Numbered from the stretch's first letter, positions 36,444-48,314 are shown. The stretch: 64,000 bases of DNA from an uncultured Bartonella sp. (GCA_945285915.1 CALYQL010000001.1:1-64000), one strand, 5' to 3'. Notes: a model not told the origin generated them from the letters alone. Program-made: numbers and translations.

Positions 36444-37285
36444 TTGAGAGCCCACATGACTGCAAATGGGTGGCAAGCAGATTTTTTAAGAAAGTCTTCC
36501 AGCAAATTCCTATCGACTTTATCGTCTGTGCTATATTCGCTATTATGAATTCCACCAGAGATATAGAGAACATCAAGCCCGTAATCCTCACCACCTTTTA
36601 CATCCGTCAATATACCATCACCAATCGCTAAAATTCTGCTCTTGGGCGTATCATTGTGTAAGGAGTTGAGCTTCTTCATCGCAAGGTCATAAATGGGGCG
36701 ATGCGGCTTACCTGCTATAAAAGTTCTACCACCCAATAGTGCATATGCGCGCGCCAAAGAACCTGCACACCAAAGTGTTTTTTCACCACGATGCACAATC
36801 AAATCGGGATTAGCACAAATAAACGGTAAATTTCTTGACCGTAATTGCTGCAAAAGATCGGCGTAGTCTTCAGGCGTTTCATGTTCGTCATCAAACAATC
36901 CCGTACAGACAATGCCCGTCGCCTCATATTCCTCGACCAATTGCACATCCAAACCATCAAATAATGCCAGGTCACGCTCTGGCCCAATATGGAATAGCTT
37001 ATTTGGTGCTTCTTCAATGAGATTTCTTGTTGCATCACCTGATGTTACAACAAAATCATACACATCATCATAAATACCAAAACCGGCCAGTTGTGCCTTA
37101 ACCCCATCATGCGGACGAGGTGAATTGGTAATCAATATAACTGTTTTGCCTTGCTTTCTAATATTTCTTAACGCATCAACAGCCGGTAAAAACGCTGTTA
37201 TACCGTTATGAAGAACCCCCCAAACGTCACAAAAGACGGCGTCATATTGGCTAACGATTTCTTCTAAATTATTTAGCTGCTTCAT
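36440..37285 (-). CDS. TIGR01459-type HAD hydrolase
   Basis: This 281-residue class IIA HAD phosphatase has motif I (DAVFCDVWGVLHNG), motif II (VILITNSPRP) and motif III/IV (KPHRPIYDLAMKKL, then RILAIGDGILTDVKGGEDYGLDVLYISGG). The nucleophile Asp and second Asp of DxDxT are partly replaced (DVWGV), as in NagD-like members. Substrate is unknown. It is translationally coupled to ribF, which suggests dephosphorylation linked to flavin metabolism, an inference only. Confidence 0.9.
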   Translation of the reverse strand: MKQLNNLEEIVSQYDAVFCDVWGVLHNGITAFLPAVDALRNIRKQGKTVILITNSPRPHDGVKAQLAGFGIYDDVYDFVVTSGDATRNLIEEAPNKLFHIGPERDLALFDGLDVQLVEEYEATGIVCTGLFDDEHETPEDYADLLQQLRSRNLPFICANPDLIVHRGEKTLWCAGSLARAYALLGGRTFIAGKPHRPIYDLAMKKLNSLHNDTPKSRILAIGDGILTDVKGGEDYGLDVLYISGGIHNSEYSTDDKVDRNLLEDFLKKSACHPFAVMWALK

Positions 37286-37467
37286 TTGGGTTCCAATTTC
37301 AACTCATTCTTAACTGGTAATTTAGACACCTAAACCATGATGAAAGAGATGTCATCACCTTTGTCAGACGTAACATCTCCAGCTATAGTCAAATTAATGA
37401 AAGCGAAATATAGTTGGAAATAATCTGTCATTATTAAAACAACTTCAAATTGATTGGCCAAAACAAC

Positions 37468-40251
37468 ATGAGCACTTCATCAAAAAGTCTTACTCTCATT
37501 GATGCAAATACTTTGCGCAGCCAATTAGATGCGCTCATTGAGAATCAAAATAGTAAAGATATTGCCGTAGCTGTTCGTCCTGCCATCGTTAGCCTACTAA
37601 AAAAAACAATTCAAGAAGGCCAAAGCAATGCAGAAGCGCTGCTTGAAAAAAATGGCAAAGGTAAACAATGCGCGAAACGTCTATCTCTGCTCATTGATAC
37701 CGTTATTGAAACGCTCTATCAATTTGTTGTTGAACGCATTTATCCATTACCCAACCCAACAAGCGGCGAACGCATCGCCCTTATTGCCGTTGGCGGCTAT
37801 GGGCGTGGCACATTAGCCCCCAAATCTGACATAGATATACACTTTCTTCTTCCGTGGAAACAAACACCATGGGGCGAACAAGTTATGGAATATATCCTCT
37901 ATATGCTTTGGGACGTTGGGCTCAAGGTTGGGCATGCCACGAGGAATATCAATGATTCCATCAAAATGGCTCAAGAAGATATGACGGTGCGCACCGCATT
38001 GTTAGAAGCACGTTTTCTCATTGGAAACCGTCCATTGTTTGAAGAACTCATGCAACGCTTTGAGGATGACGTTGTTAAAGGTACATCGCCTGCTTTTATA
38101 CGTGCAAAGCTAGCCGAACGTGATACACGCCATCAAAAATCTGGCGAAACACGTTATCTTGTTGAGCCTAATGTCAAGGAAAGCAAGGGAGGACAACGCG
38201 ACCTTCAAACATTGCTATGGATTGCAAAATATCATTATCGTATCACAAAAACAGACCAGCTTGTAACTTTAGGTGTTTTATCAAAAGCCGAATTGCAGAT
38301 TTTTAAAAAAGCTGATGATTTTTTATGGGCTGTCCGCTGCCATATGCATTTTTTAACGGGTAAAGCGCAAGAGCGGCTATCATTCGACATACAAAGAGAA
38401 ATAGCCCATAGGCTTGGCTATACAGCTCATCCCGGCATGGAAGATGTGGAACGGTTTATGAAACATTATTTCCTTGTTGCCAAGCAGGTTGGTGATCTAA
38501 CCCGTATTGTTTCCGCGGCATTGGAAGAAGAATATGCTAAACCCGTACCTGGTTTAAATCGTGTATTTTTAACATTTTCGCGCCGCAAGAAAAAGATCCA
38601 TGGCACGACTGATTTTGTCATTGATACTCAACGTATCAACATTGTTGATGATCAAGTTTTCAACCGTGATCCGATCAACCTTATCCGGCTATTTCACCTA
38701 TCTGATTTGCATGGCCTTGAATGCCACCCATTTGCTGTCCAAGAAGCTTCACGCTCGTTAAAACTTATCACTGCCGACGTTCGTGAGAACAAGGAAGCCA
38801 ATAAATTATTTCTGGAAATATTGACTTCCCCCCGTAATCCTTCGTTGATTTTACGCCGTATGAATGAATCTGGTGTTTTGGGGAAATTTATACCTGACTT
38901 TGGAAAAATTGTCGCGATGATGCAATTCAATATGTATCACCATTATACAGTTGATGAGCATCTTTTGAGATGTATCAGCTGTTTAAGCCAAATTGATCAT
39001 GGCGATGTCTACCACGACCACCCCTTGGCTTCCGCCATTATGCCAACTTTCAAGAAAGAACGCACCGTTCTTTATGTTGCATTATTTCTTCATGATATTG
39101 CCAAAGGAAGACCAGAAGACCATTCGATTGCCGGTGCAAAAATAGCGCGCAAACTCTGTCCACGGTTTGGACTATCAAGAGCGGACACAGAGATTATTGC
39201 ATGGCTTATCAGTGAGCATCTCACCATGAGCATGACCGCACAATCGCGCGATTTGAATGACCGTAAAACAATCGAGGATTTTGCTGATACTGTGCAAACA
39301 ATGGATCGGCTAAAACTTCTTTTCATTCTTACCATTTGCGACATTAAAGGGGTTGGCCCTGGTGTTTGGAACGGTTGGAAAGGTCAGTTATTAAGAACAT
39401 TATACCATGAAACAGAATTGGTGTTGACGGGCGGCTTCTCTCAAGTTTCAAGAACAGACCGTATTAATGCTTCCAAACAAAGATTGTCAGATGCTCTTAA
39501 AGGGTGGAGTGAGGCTGAAAAACAGCATTATATTGGACTGCATTACCCCAATTATTGGCTTACTGTTTCATTGGAAGACCAAATTCGTCATGCCAATTTT
39601 ATCAGGGACGCCGACCAACTGGAAACGGCGCTTGCAACCATGGCGGAAACACATAATTTCGAAGGTGTTACGCAAATAACGATACTTGCCCCCGATCACC
39701 CACGTGTTTTATCCATTGTGACTGGTGCGTGTGCCGCTGGCGGCGGAAATATTGTTGACGCACAAATTTTTACTACAACAGATGGGCGCGCCTTGGATAT
39801 TATATTAATTAGCCGAGAATTTGCGCTAGACCATGATGAAAAACGCCGTGCATCACGGGTTGAAAAAATGATTGAAGATACACTAAAAGGCACTATTCGC
39901 CTTCCTGAAGTAATAGCAAAACGTGTCAAACCCAAACATGCGGCAAAAGCTTTTGATGTGACACCGCGTGTTGAAATTAACAATGCTTTATCGGATAAGT
40001 TCAGTGTCATAGAGATAGAGGGGAGAGATAGATCTTGTTTGCTCTATGATGTCACAAGAACATTATCAGATTTATCTCTCGACATTGCGTCTGCACATAT
40101 TACAACGTTTGGAGAAAAGGTTATTGACACTTTTTATGTTAGGGATCTTGTTGGACAAAAGCTGTCCAGCCCACAAAAACAAGCAAATATACGGCGCAAA
40201 TTGTTGCCACTGATAGAAAGCAATACGATAGAAAATACCGTTAAATCATGA
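37468..40251 (+). CDS. glnD: Bifunctional uridylyltransferase/uridylyl-removing enzyme GlnD
   Basis: This 927-residue nitrogen sensor modifies the PII proteins. The nucleotidyltransferase motif GGYGRG at residues 109-114 is followed by SDIDI with Asp121 and Asp123. The HD domain is visible as VALFLHDIAKGRPEDHS. Two C-terminal ACT domains follow (TQITILAPDHPRVLSIVTGACAAGGGNIVDAQI and FSVIEIEGRDRSCLLYDVTRTLSDLSLDI). ATG 37468 is preferred over the TTG frame start at 37450. murJ overlaps its stop, an arrangement typical of rhizobia. Confidence 0.96.
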   Translation: MSTSSKSLTLIDANTLRSQLDALIENQNSKDIAVAVRPAIVSLLKKTIQEGQSNAEALLEKNGKGKQCAKRLSLLIDTVIETLYQFVVERIYPLPNPTSGERIALIAVGGYGRGTLAPKSDIDIHFLLPWKQTPWGEQVMEYILYMLWDVGLKVGHATRNINDSIKMAQEDMTVRTALLEARFLIGNRPLFEELMQRFEDDVVKGTSPAFIRAKLAERDTRHQKSGETRYLVEPNVKESKGGQRDLQTLLWIAKYHYRITKTDQLVTLGVLSKAELQIFKKADDFLWAVRCHMHFLTGKAQERLSFDIQREIAHRLGYTAHPGMEDVERFMKHYFLVAKQVGDLTRIVSAALEEEYAKPVPGLNRVFLTFSRRKKKIHGTTDFVIDTQRINIVDDQVFNRDPINLIRLFHLSDLHGLECHPFAVQEASRSLKLITADVRENKEANKLFLEILTSPRNPSLILRRMNESGVLGKFIPDFGKIVAMMQFNMYHHYTVDEHLLRCISCLSQIDHGDVYHDHPLASAIMPTFKKERTVLYVALFLHDIAKGRPEDHSIAGAKIARKLCPRFGLSRADTEIIAWLISEHLTMSMTAQSRDLNDRKTIEDFADTVQTMDRLKLLFILTICDIKGVGPGVWNGWKGQLLRTLYHETELVLTGGFSQVSRTDRINASKQRLSDALKGWSEAEKQHYIGLHYPNYWLTVSLEDQIRHANFIRDADQLETALATMAETHNFEGVTQITILAPDHPRVLSIVTGACAAGGGNIVDAQIFTTTDGRALDIILISREFALDHDEKRRASRVEKMIEDTLKGTIRLPEVIAKRVKPKHAAKAFDVTPRVEINNALSDKFSVIEIEGRDRSCLLYDVTRTLSDLSLDIASAHITTFGEKVIDTFYVRDLVGQKLSSPQKQANIRRKLLPLIESNTIENTVKS

Positions 40252-41807
40252 GCCTTATCAAAAAATTCGCAACGGTTGCTTCCGGTACATTGATGAGCCG
40301 TGTCTTCGGCTTTGTCCGAGAGATGTTGATGGCGGCTGCCGTCGGTACGGGGCCGGTTGCCGATGCATTCAATGCCGCCTTTCGTTTTCCCAATACGTTT
40401 CGACGGTTATTTGCCGAGGGTGCATTTAATTCGGCGTTCGTGCCATTATTTGCAAAACAAATTGACGAAGATGGCTTGGAAAGCGCACGCAAATTTTCTG
40501 AAGAGGTGTTTGGCGTTCTATTTTCTGTCCTTCTTATTTTAACCATCGCTATGGAATTATCCATGCCATTTCTGGTGCGGTATGTTATTGCGCCAGGCTT
40601 TGCCAGTGATGCATCAAAATTTGAAGCGACTATCCGCTTTGCGGTTATCATGTTCCCCTATCTTGCTTGTATGTCACTTGCTGCCATGATGGGTGGAATG
40701 CTTAATTCACTGCATAGATATTTTGCGGCAGCAATTGCACCGGTCTTTCTGAATATCATACTCATTGGTGTACTGGCTTATGCATGGTATAAAAATTTAG
40801 ATCCATGGCATGTTGGTATCGCATTGTCATGGGGTGTCATGGCATCAGGTATTGTGCAACTTTTGATAGTTTGGGTTGCCGTTGCTAATGCGGGTATGAA
40901 AATAGGTTTTCGTTTTCCGCATTTTACCAATAATGTTCGTCGCCTTTTGTGGCTTGCCTTACCGGCTGCAATTACCGGTGGCATTACCCAAATCAACCTT
41001 TTAATCAATACCAATATAGCATCCAGTGAAGGGGGCGCTGTCTCATCTCTGGTTTATGCCGATAGGCTTTACCAATTGCCATTAGGTGTTGTTGGTATTG
41101 CGGTGGCTACTGTTCTCTTGCCTGAATTATCACGCGCTTTGCGCGGCGGTGATTTAAAGGAAGCCGCGCATTTGCAAAACCGTTCGGTAGAATTTACCTT
41201 GCTTTTAACGCTTCCTGCTGCCGCGGCATTTTTAGTCATGTCAGAACCTATTGTGCGTTTACTCTTTGAACGTGGTCATTTTTCAGCGCAATCGACACAT
41301 ATTGTGTCTGGTATTTTAGGAATTTATGGTTTGGGACTGCCGGCTTTTGTGCTGATTAAAGCTTTTATTCCGGGCTTTTTTGCGCGTGAAGATACCAAAA
41401 CCCCGATGATCTTTGCCGCCATATCGGTGGTTATCAATGTTACACTTGCACTTACGCTTTTTCCGCATCTTTCTGCTCAAGGCATTGCAATTGCGGAAAT
41501 ATCTGCTGGGTGGGTTAATGCAATTTTATTGCTGTTTACCCTCATCAAACGTGGACATTGGCAGACAGACAAAGTCCTATTAACCCGTATACCACGCCTT
41601 TTATTAGCATCAATTATCATGGCACTGGTGTTACACTATGCTATTGGCTTTATGGCTTTTCCGCTATCCACTGCGGCACCTCTAGCATATCGCGCCATTG
41701 GCGTGACGGCATTGGTCGTGGGGGCCATTATTGTCTATTCTGGTTTGGCCTTCTTACTTGGTGCAACCAACTTATCGACGGTTAAAAGGGGATTGAGAGG
41801 AAAATAA
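40248..41807 (+). CDS. murJ: Lipid II flippase MurJ
   Basis: This 519-residue inner-membrane protein has about 14 membrane helices and the MurJ/MviN start: ATVASGTLMSRVFGFVREMLMAAAVGTGPVADAFNAAFRFPNTFRRLFAEGAFNSAFVPLF. The functional Arg in the GPVADAF-RFPN-FRR segment is present. It flips lipid II for peptidoglycan synthesis. ATG overlaps the glnD stop (ATGA). It ends 74 nt before trpS with no clear terminator between, so co-transcription is possible. Confidence 0.96.
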   Translation: MSLIKKFATVASGTLMSRVFGFVREMLMAAAVGTGPVADAFNAAFRFPNTFRRLFAEGAFNSAFVPLFAKQIDEDGLESARKFSEEVFGVLFSVLLILTIAMELSMPFLVRYVIAPGFASDASKFEATIRFAVIMFPYLACMSLAAMMGGMLNSLHRYFAAAIAPVFLNIILIGVLAYAWYKNLDPWHVGIALSWGVMASGIVQLLIVWVAVANAGMKIGFRFPHFTNNVRRLLWLALPAAITGGITQINLLINTNIASSEGGAVSSLVYADRLYQLPLGVVGIAVATVLLPELSRALRGGDLKEAAHLQNRSVEFTLLLTLPAAAAFLVMSEPIVRLLFERGHFSAQSTHIVSGILGIYGLGLPAFVLIKAFIPGFFAREDTKTPMIFAAISVVINVTLALTLFPHLSAQGIAIAEISAGWVNAILLLFTLIKRGHWQTDKVLLTRIPRLLLASIIMALVLHYAIGFMAFPLSTAAPLAYRAIGVTALVVGAIIVYSGLAFLLGATNLSTVKRGLRGK

Positions 41808-41881
41808 ACTTGTTTTTTCTTGCTTTCAGACACCAGCTTTGACACAACCAATAAAAATAACAATCGATAGGAAACCCGATT

Positions 41882-42949
41882 ATGACCTCTTTCAAGCCAC
41901 GTGTATTTTCCGGCGTTCAAGCCACAGGAAATCTTCATCTGGGTAATTATCTCGGGGCTATTAAACGTTGGGTAGAGTTACAGAAAAGCTATGAGTGCAT
42001 CTATTGTGTGGTTGATATGCACGCTTTGACCGTTAATCCTAACCCTCATGACCTGATGCGTTCCACCCGTGAAGTTACGGCAGCTTTTTTGGCTTCGGGT
42101 ATCGATCCTAAACAGCATGTTGTCTTCAATCAATCTCGTGTCTATCAACACGCCGAATTGGCTTGGATTTTTAATTGTGTCGCCCGTATCGGCTGGATGA
42201 GCCGTATGACCCAATTTAAAGATAAAGCAGGTAAGGATCGTGAAAATGCATCACTTGGTTTATTTGCCTATCCAAGTTTGATGGCAGCAGACATTCTGGT
42301 TTACCGTGCAACACACGTGCCTGTCGGCGAAGACCAGAAACAACATATCGAATTAACACGCGACATTGCGCAAAAATTCAATAATGACTACTCCGATCGT
42401 ATTGCAGAACTAGGCGTCGGCACAGAAATGAAAGTCGGAGATGAAACAGTCAATGGCTTCTTCCCAATGGCGGAAGCACTTATTGGCGATACGGCAATGC
42501 GCATCATGTCACTCCGTGATGGCACGAAAAAAATGTCAAAATCCGATCCTTCTGATCTCTCACGTATCAATCTTATCGATACAGCTGATGATATATCCAA
42601 AAAAATCCGTAAAGCGAAAACAGATCCAGAACCTCTACCGGAAACATTAGATGGTTTAAAAGAGCGTCCTGAAGCTGATAATCTCGTTGGCATTTATGCG
42701 GCCCTTGCAGGAACCAACAAACAGGCAGTTATCGATGAATTCGCTGGTAAACAGTTTTCTGATTTCAAACCTGCACTTGCTGATCTTGCTGTAAGCGTAT
42801 TGGCGCCGGTAACGGAAGAATTACGCAGACTTAACGCTTCACCGGACTATATTGACAGTGTTTTGCGTGAAGGGGCAGAACGCGCAAGCGTTATTGCTGA
42901 AGGTACAATGAAGCATGTTCGCGATATTGTTGGCTTCCTACAAAACTAA
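41882..42949 (+). CDS. trpS: Tryptophan--tRNA ligase
   Basis: This 355-residue class I synthetase has the HIGH-type motif in [17 protein letters not shown] and the KMSKS motif in [34 protein letters not shown], typical of bacterial TrpRS, is also present. An AGGAAAC site lies upstream. It is followed by a strong terminator. Confidence 0.97.
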   Translation: MTSFKPRVFSGVQATGNLHLGNYLGAIKRWVELQKSYECIYCVVDMHALTVNPNPHDLMRSTREVTAAFLASGIDPKQHVVFNQSRVYQHAELAWIFNCVARIGWMSRMTQFKDKAGKDRENASLGLFAYPSLMAADILVYRATHVPVGEDQKQHIELTRDIAQKFNNDYSDRIAELGVGTEMKVGDETVNGFFPMAEALIGDTAMRIMSLRDGTKKMSKSDPSDLSRINLIDTADDISKKIRKAKTDPEPLPETLDGLKERPEADNLVGIYAALAGTNKQAVIDEFAGKQFSDFKPALADLAVSVLAPVTEELRRLNASPDYIDSVLREGAERASVIAEGTMKHVRDIVGFLQN

Positions 42950-42981
42950 TTTTATAGTTCAGTAAAATATTCATTTTCAAG

Positions 42982-43010
42982 GCATTCCGCTTAAACGCGG
43001 AATGCTTTTT
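42982..43010 (+). terminator. Intrinsic terminator after trpS
   Basis: GCATTCCGC (42982-42990) and GCGGAATGC (42997-43005) form a perfect 9-bp stem with a 6-nt loop. It is followed by TTTTT (43006-43010). Confidence 0.92.
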
Positions 43011-43219
43011 ACATTTAAAAATAGTTTTTAGCCGGTTATCATAATATACATTCGCAACACGCCACAAATTACAAGTTGTAAAAATATTACCTCTTCCTAT
43101 ATCTCAACAAGTCTTGAACTTAGCTATTGGCAAATATTATTACTTAATAAGTAAGCCGTATCTTAGTTGAAATTAATAGTGTAACCTCGGTCACTATAAG
43201 ATGATGAAGAGTATGACTA

Positions 43220-43711
43220 ATGGTATCTAAACGCCTCAGCCACCAAACAGGTCACCGAAGAAAATTTCTGGCTATCATTGATGAAACTCCAGAATGTCGG
43301 CGAGCTGTTGAATATGCATCAAGGCGCGCTAAAAATACAAACGGTGCACTTGTTTTGTTATACATTATTGATAGCTCTGATTTTCAAAATTTTCTTGGTG
43401 TTGGAGATATTATGCGTGCCGAAGCGCATGAACGGGCGTATGCTACTCTTGCTCAAATAAAAACTGAAGTTTGCGATATTGTCGGTATCGAGCCTGAAAC
43501 AATTATCTGCGAAGGGCAAAAAGCCGATCAAATTGCACGTGTCATCAATGACGACCAAGATATTGCCGTTTTGATCCTTGCCGCAGGGTCAAGCATTGAT
43601 GGACCAGGACCTTTGGTGCAGTCTATAGCCTCTAAGGGAAGCGCTTTTTCCATACCTGTTACAATCATTCCTGATGGGCTTAGTGACGAAGACATTGATT
43701 CTGTCACTTGA
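43220..43711 (+). CDS. Universal stress protein (UspA family)
   Basis: This 163-residue Usp-fold protein begins with the strand KFLAIIDETPECRRAVEYASRRAKNTNGALVLLYII and has a helical middle. AVLILAAGSS...GPLVQSIASKGSAFSIPVTIIP follows, a variant of the ATP-binding G-x2-G-x9-G-S/T motif. It probably binds adenine nucleotide and acts in stress resilience, though Usp roles vary. It is monocistronic in a long AT-rich spacer. Confidence 0.85.
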   Translation: MVSKRLSHQTGHRRKFLAIIDETPECRRAVEYASRRAKNTNGALVLLYIIDSSDFQNFLGVGDIMRAEAHERAYATLAQIKTEVCDIVGIEPETIICEGQKADQIARVINDDQDIAVLILAAGSSIDGPGPLVQSIASKGSAFSIPVTIIPDGLSDEDIDSVT

Positions 43712-43780
43712 CCGGCATAGTTGTAATTTGGTTGGTTAAATATCAGCCCATTTGATAAAGAAATAAAATCATTGTTGATT

Positions 43781-43797
43781 TCCTCTTGAAAAGAGGA
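43781..43797 (+). terminator. Short hairpin after the universal stress protein gene
   Basis: TCCTCTT (43781-43787) and AAGAGGA (43791-43797) form a 7-bp stem with a 3-nt loop. The following CTATTTAAAT is a poor U-tract, so it may be a weak terminator. Confidence 0.45.
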
Positions 43798-43870
43798 CTA
43801 TTTAAATCTCATATTAAAAATAGTCGTCAAACAGTACCTTTCATATCCTTGACCATGAAAAGGATTTAAT

Positions 43871-44443
43871 ATGTTTATTCAAACAGAAAATACCCCAAAT
43901 CCAGCAACACTTAAGTTTCTTCCAGGGCGAGTCGTTCTTGAAAACGGCGTTGTTGAATTTCGCGATAAAGAAAGTGCTGTTAACCGCTCACAATTGGCCG
44001 CAAAATTATTTGCGATTCCTGGAGTGACTAGTGTCTTCTTCGGATATGATTTTATCACTGTCACCAAGAATGACAGCGAGTGGCGTCATCTGAAACCGGC
44101 TATATTGGGTACAATTATGGAGCATTTCATGTCAAATGCTCCAGTTATGGATCATCATACCGATACCCAGGATAGCAAAACGGGAGAAGAGTTTTTCGCT
44201 GAAGAAGATAAAGATATTGTCGATACAATAAAGGAACTGATCGAAACCCGTGTAAGACCAGCGGTCGCAAATGACGGCGGTGACATAACTTTTCGTGGTT
44301 TTGAAAACGGCGTTGTTTACTTGAATATGCGGGGCGCCTGCTCTGGATGTCCTTCTTCGACTGCAACCTTGAAACACGGTATTGAAAATCTTCTGCGCCA
44401 TTTTGTTCCTGAAGTTTTAGGCGTTGAGGCAATGCCGCTCTAA
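43871..44443 (+). CDS. NifU-like Fe-S scaffold/carrier protein (Nfu type)
   Basis: This 190-residue protein has an N-terminal Nfu domain (MFIQTENTPNPATLKFLPGR) and a C-terminal NifU-like domain with the cluster-binding CxxC motif. The latter reads VYLNMRGACSGCPSSTATLKHGIENLLRHFVPEV. It delivers [4Fe-4S] clusters to target enzymes. AGGATTTAAT precedes the ATG. The family is well conserved across rhizobia. Confidence 0.95.
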   Translation: MFIQTENTPNPATLKFLPGRVVLENGVVEFRDKESAVNRSQLAAKLFAIPGVTSVFFGYDFITVTKNDSEWRHLKPAILGTIMEHFMSNAPVMDHHTDTQDSKTGEEFFAEEDKDIVDTIKELIETRVRPAVANDGGDITFRGFENGVVYLNMRGACSGCPSSTATLKHGIENLLRHFVPEVLGVEAMPL

Positions 44444-44781
44444 TAAGGAAATGCTTTAACGGGCAAATGAATACTCAAGTTATCAGGCTTAGCCTAATTG
44501 CTTGGCTTTGTCCGTTATTGTTTTATTTATTTTCGATGAGCATCAGATTGTAGCAAACCTGTGAGAATGGAGGTTGTCCGTTGATCGGATATATCCTTTT
44601 GGCTTGGTATATTTAGTCCCCAGATTTTCTCAAGTTTTCAAAACACTCAAGCAACATTCTGCAATTATTAAAAACCCCAACCAATCAATGATTTTGTTGG
44701 CAAACTTTTAAAAAAATTGCATGAGAAAATAATATTTTTTCTGCACCAATAAATAAATTACAAAAAAAATCTGTCGCCTCC
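44444..44781. other. Gene-free spacer upstream of the groES promoter
   Basis: This 338-nt AT-rich stretch between the Nfu gene and the groES promoter contains no ORF or convincing structure. I found no tRNA or terminator-grade hairpin. Confidence 0.5.
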
Positions 44782-44847
44782 TTGACATCTAAAGGGTCAA
44801 TTTTTATCTCTTGTGGTGAGTTAGCACTCTCGGTGTTAGAGTGCTAA
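44782..44847 (+). promoter_or_regulatory. groESL promoter with perfect CIRCE operator
   Basis: TTGACA (44782-44787), 17 nt and TATCTC (44805-44810) form a promoter. The same stretch resembles the alphaproteobacterial heat-shock sigma (RpoH) pattern CTTGAC-N17-CYTATNT. Directly downstream, TTAGCACTC (44821-44829), 9 nt and GAGTGCTAA (44839-44847) match the CIRCE consensus perfectly. CIRCE is bound by the repressor HrcA. Dual HrcA and RpoH control is therefore likely; hrcA itself is not in the window. Confidence 0.93.
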
Positions 44848-44909
44848 TAGGGGTTACCCCCCTTAATATTGAGCTTAATTCGTATTGTAATAGTTTAAGG
44901 GTTCATAAC

Positions 44910-45206
44910 ATGGCTAAGACCAAATTCCGCCCACTTCACGATCGCGTAGTCGTTCGTCGGGTTGAATCAGAAGAAAAAACCGCTGGTGGCATCATTATTC
45001 CTGACACCGCAAAAGAGAAGCCTCAAGAAGGCGAAGTTCTCGCTGTTGGCCCAGGTGCTCGCGATGAAAGCGGCAAGCTTGTTGCTCTTGATGTAAAAGC
45101 AGGCGACCGCGTGTTGTTTGGTAAATGGTCGGGTACGGAAGTCAAGCTAGACGGCGAAGATGTACTGATCATGAAAGAATCCGATATTATGGGTATTCTC
45201 GGCTAA
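44910..45206 (+). CDS. groES: Co-chaperonin GroES
   Basis: This 98-residue protein ([19 protein letters not shown]) has the mobile loop [29 protein letters not shown] and ends [14 protein letters not shown]. It caps the GroEL folding chamber. I chose ATG 44910; the longer in-frame start at 44841 lies inside the CIRCE operator and is rejected. It is co-transcribed with groEL 60 nt downstream. Confidence 0.98.
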   Translation: MAKTKFRPLHDRVVVRRVESEEKTAGGIIIPDTAKEKPQEGEVLAVGPGARDESGKLVALDVKAGDRVLFGKWSGTEVKLDGEDVLIMKESDIMGILG

Positions 45207-45266
45207 TCGCCATTTTCCCATAAATCCTACCAATCTATTCCGGGATATATCCCAAGGAGAAATTAA

Positions 45267-46901
<1,635 letters not shown>

Positions 46902-46926
46902 TCAAGTCCTATAAAATAATAAATTT

Positions 46927-46952
46927 AAACGGGTCTTCGGGCCCGTTTTTTT
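46927..46952 (+). terminator. Intrinsic terminator after groEL
   Basis: AAACGGG-TC-TTCG-GG-CCCGTTT (46927-46948) forms a 9-bp stem closed by a UUCG tetraloop. A run of Ts to 46952 follows. It lies 26 nt after the groEL stop. Confidence 0.93.
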
Positions 46953-47247
46953 ATAACCAGTTTTTGAAATAATACTGTCTTGATTGCCCCATAATTAATG
47001 CTGACGAGTTGTTTTGATCTTCCAGCATCACAAATGTCATTTTCAACATCTTGAATGCCTTCTACAACATCGTTGTGTTCTACGATTGATACATTTTCTA
47101 TAATTGAATTTAATAAAAAGAATAAATCACCCAGCAACCTAATTTATTTTGTTTGGGCTCTTAAAAGTTATCAATCGGATATATACCATTTGAGGTCAAT
47201 CACGATAAAATTATGTCTTAGGCACTTTAATTGATGATAAATAAAGC
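46953..47247. other. Gene-free stretch after groEL
   Basis: This 295-nt AT-rich stretch leads into the RNA repeat region. A minus-strand 70-codon frame (47137-46925) ends in the groEL terminator and looks non-coding. Nothing else is supported. Confidence 0.5.
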
Positions 47248-47328
47248 GATCCGGTCGAAGGGATGTTTTCGACCGGATCTATAGGCTGTTGTGTTCAAAG
47301 TTGCGGGGCCAAGAACCCAACGAGCCTA
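47248..47328 (+). ncRNA. Structured RNA element, copy 1 (two hairpins, UUGCGGGG loop)
   Basis: Hairpin 1 pairs GATCCGGTCGAA (47248-47259) with TTCGACCGGATC (47268-47279), 12 bp without mismatch. Hairpin 2 pairs TAGGCT (47282-47287) with AGCCTA (47323-47328), then GTTG with CAAC and GTTC with GAAC. The apical segment carries GTTGCGGGGC (47300-47309). Strand is set so that the G-rich loop is read as RNA; the opposite strand would also fold. No promoter or terminator is obvious. See the findings for co-variation with copies 2-4. Confidence 0.65.
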
Positions 47329-47721
47329 ATTCTTAAATGACCAATTTATACAACGTCTTTTTCAGTGTCTCACTTCATTGAATAGTTAAATGTCACCAAA
47401 TTCACTTTTTGAGATGCTCTCTCGATAGAGAATTTAGAATGAGGTTTATTAACCAATAAAAACTCGCTTTTATCTTTATGAGCTTACATTGATTGCGAAT
47501 TTCTTTTGTACTTCATGCAAGAAGTGCATCGAACTTCCGTGTATCAAACCTTTTCTCTACATATTCCACTTAAGCTTTCCCCTGTCTATTTTCCCCAAAA
47601 CACCACATATGACCGTACACTATGCAAATTTGCTAATGTATATGCGGCGATCCATTGTATCATCTAGAACACTCCATTCTCATGACTAGTCTTGAAAATA
47701 AAACATTCTGATCTTGCTTTA

Positions 47722-47804
47722 GATCAGGCCGAAAGAATAAATCTTTCGACCTGATCCTAAGGCAATCGAGTTGAGAGTTGCGGGGCCCTAACTCAATTGT
47801 CTTA
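47722..47804 (+). ncRNA. Structured RNA element, copy 2
   Basis: Hairpin 1 pairs GATCAGGCCGAAAGA (47722-47736) with TCTTTCGACCTGATC (47742-47756), 15 positions with one C-A mismatch. Hairpin 2 pairs TAAG (47758-47761) with CTTA (47801-47804), AAT with ATT and GAGTT with AACTC. The apical segment is GTTGCGGGGC at 47777-47786. Confidence 0.65.
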
Positions 47805-48231
47805 TTTAATAAAACAGTTTTGCATAGATGAAGAGCGTTTATGAACGTTGACTCTAATAGGATAGACACAAAACCCATAATGCTACCTATCTAAGAAACC
47901 AAATTATAAAAATGGACTGCAAAGTTACGAGTGTAAAAAGCCCTAACGGAAACCCCAATTTCCGTCAAATAGCTATACCAATCGCGGAAACGCCTAAAAA
48001 TTGTCTTGTTCTGACAATTTACAGCAAATTCCCATCCAATTTTATGGCCAGTTACTATTTCTGAACGCCCAATCAGCTCAAAATTCCCCCTGTCTAATTT
48101 CCCCAAAATACCACATATGACCTTCACACTAGTAATATTTGCTAATGTATATGCGGCAATCCATTGTCTCATTTAGAACACCCCATTCCCATGAATAATC
48201 TTGAAAAGAGAATATTCTAATTTCTTTTTTA

Positions 48232-48314
48232 GGTCAGGTCGAAAGAATAACTCTTTCGACCCGATCATTAGGCAATCGAGTTGAGAGTTGCGGGGCCCTA
48301 ACTCAATTGTCCTA
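48232..48314 (+). ncRNA. Structured RNA element, copy 3
   Basis: Hairpin 1 pairs GGTCAGGTCGAAAGA (48232-48246) with TCTTTCGACCCGATC (48252-48266), with one G-U and one mismatch. Hairpin 2 pairs TAGG (48269-48272) with CCTA (48311-48314) and GAGTT with AACTC. The apical segment is GTTGCGGGGC at 48287-48296. Confidence 0.65.

Noticed and set aside
46925..47137. 70-codon minus-strand frame after groEL
   Set aside because: It reads through the groEL terminator, has no ribosome-binding site and no recognisable sequence.
47660..47878. Minus-strand 72-codon frame, and its 71-codon sister at 48173-48388
   Set aside because: Both frames run antisense across the RNA cores and resemble each other only because the RNA element is conserved. 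They lack ribosome-binding sites, and the same region is not open in copies 1 and 4.
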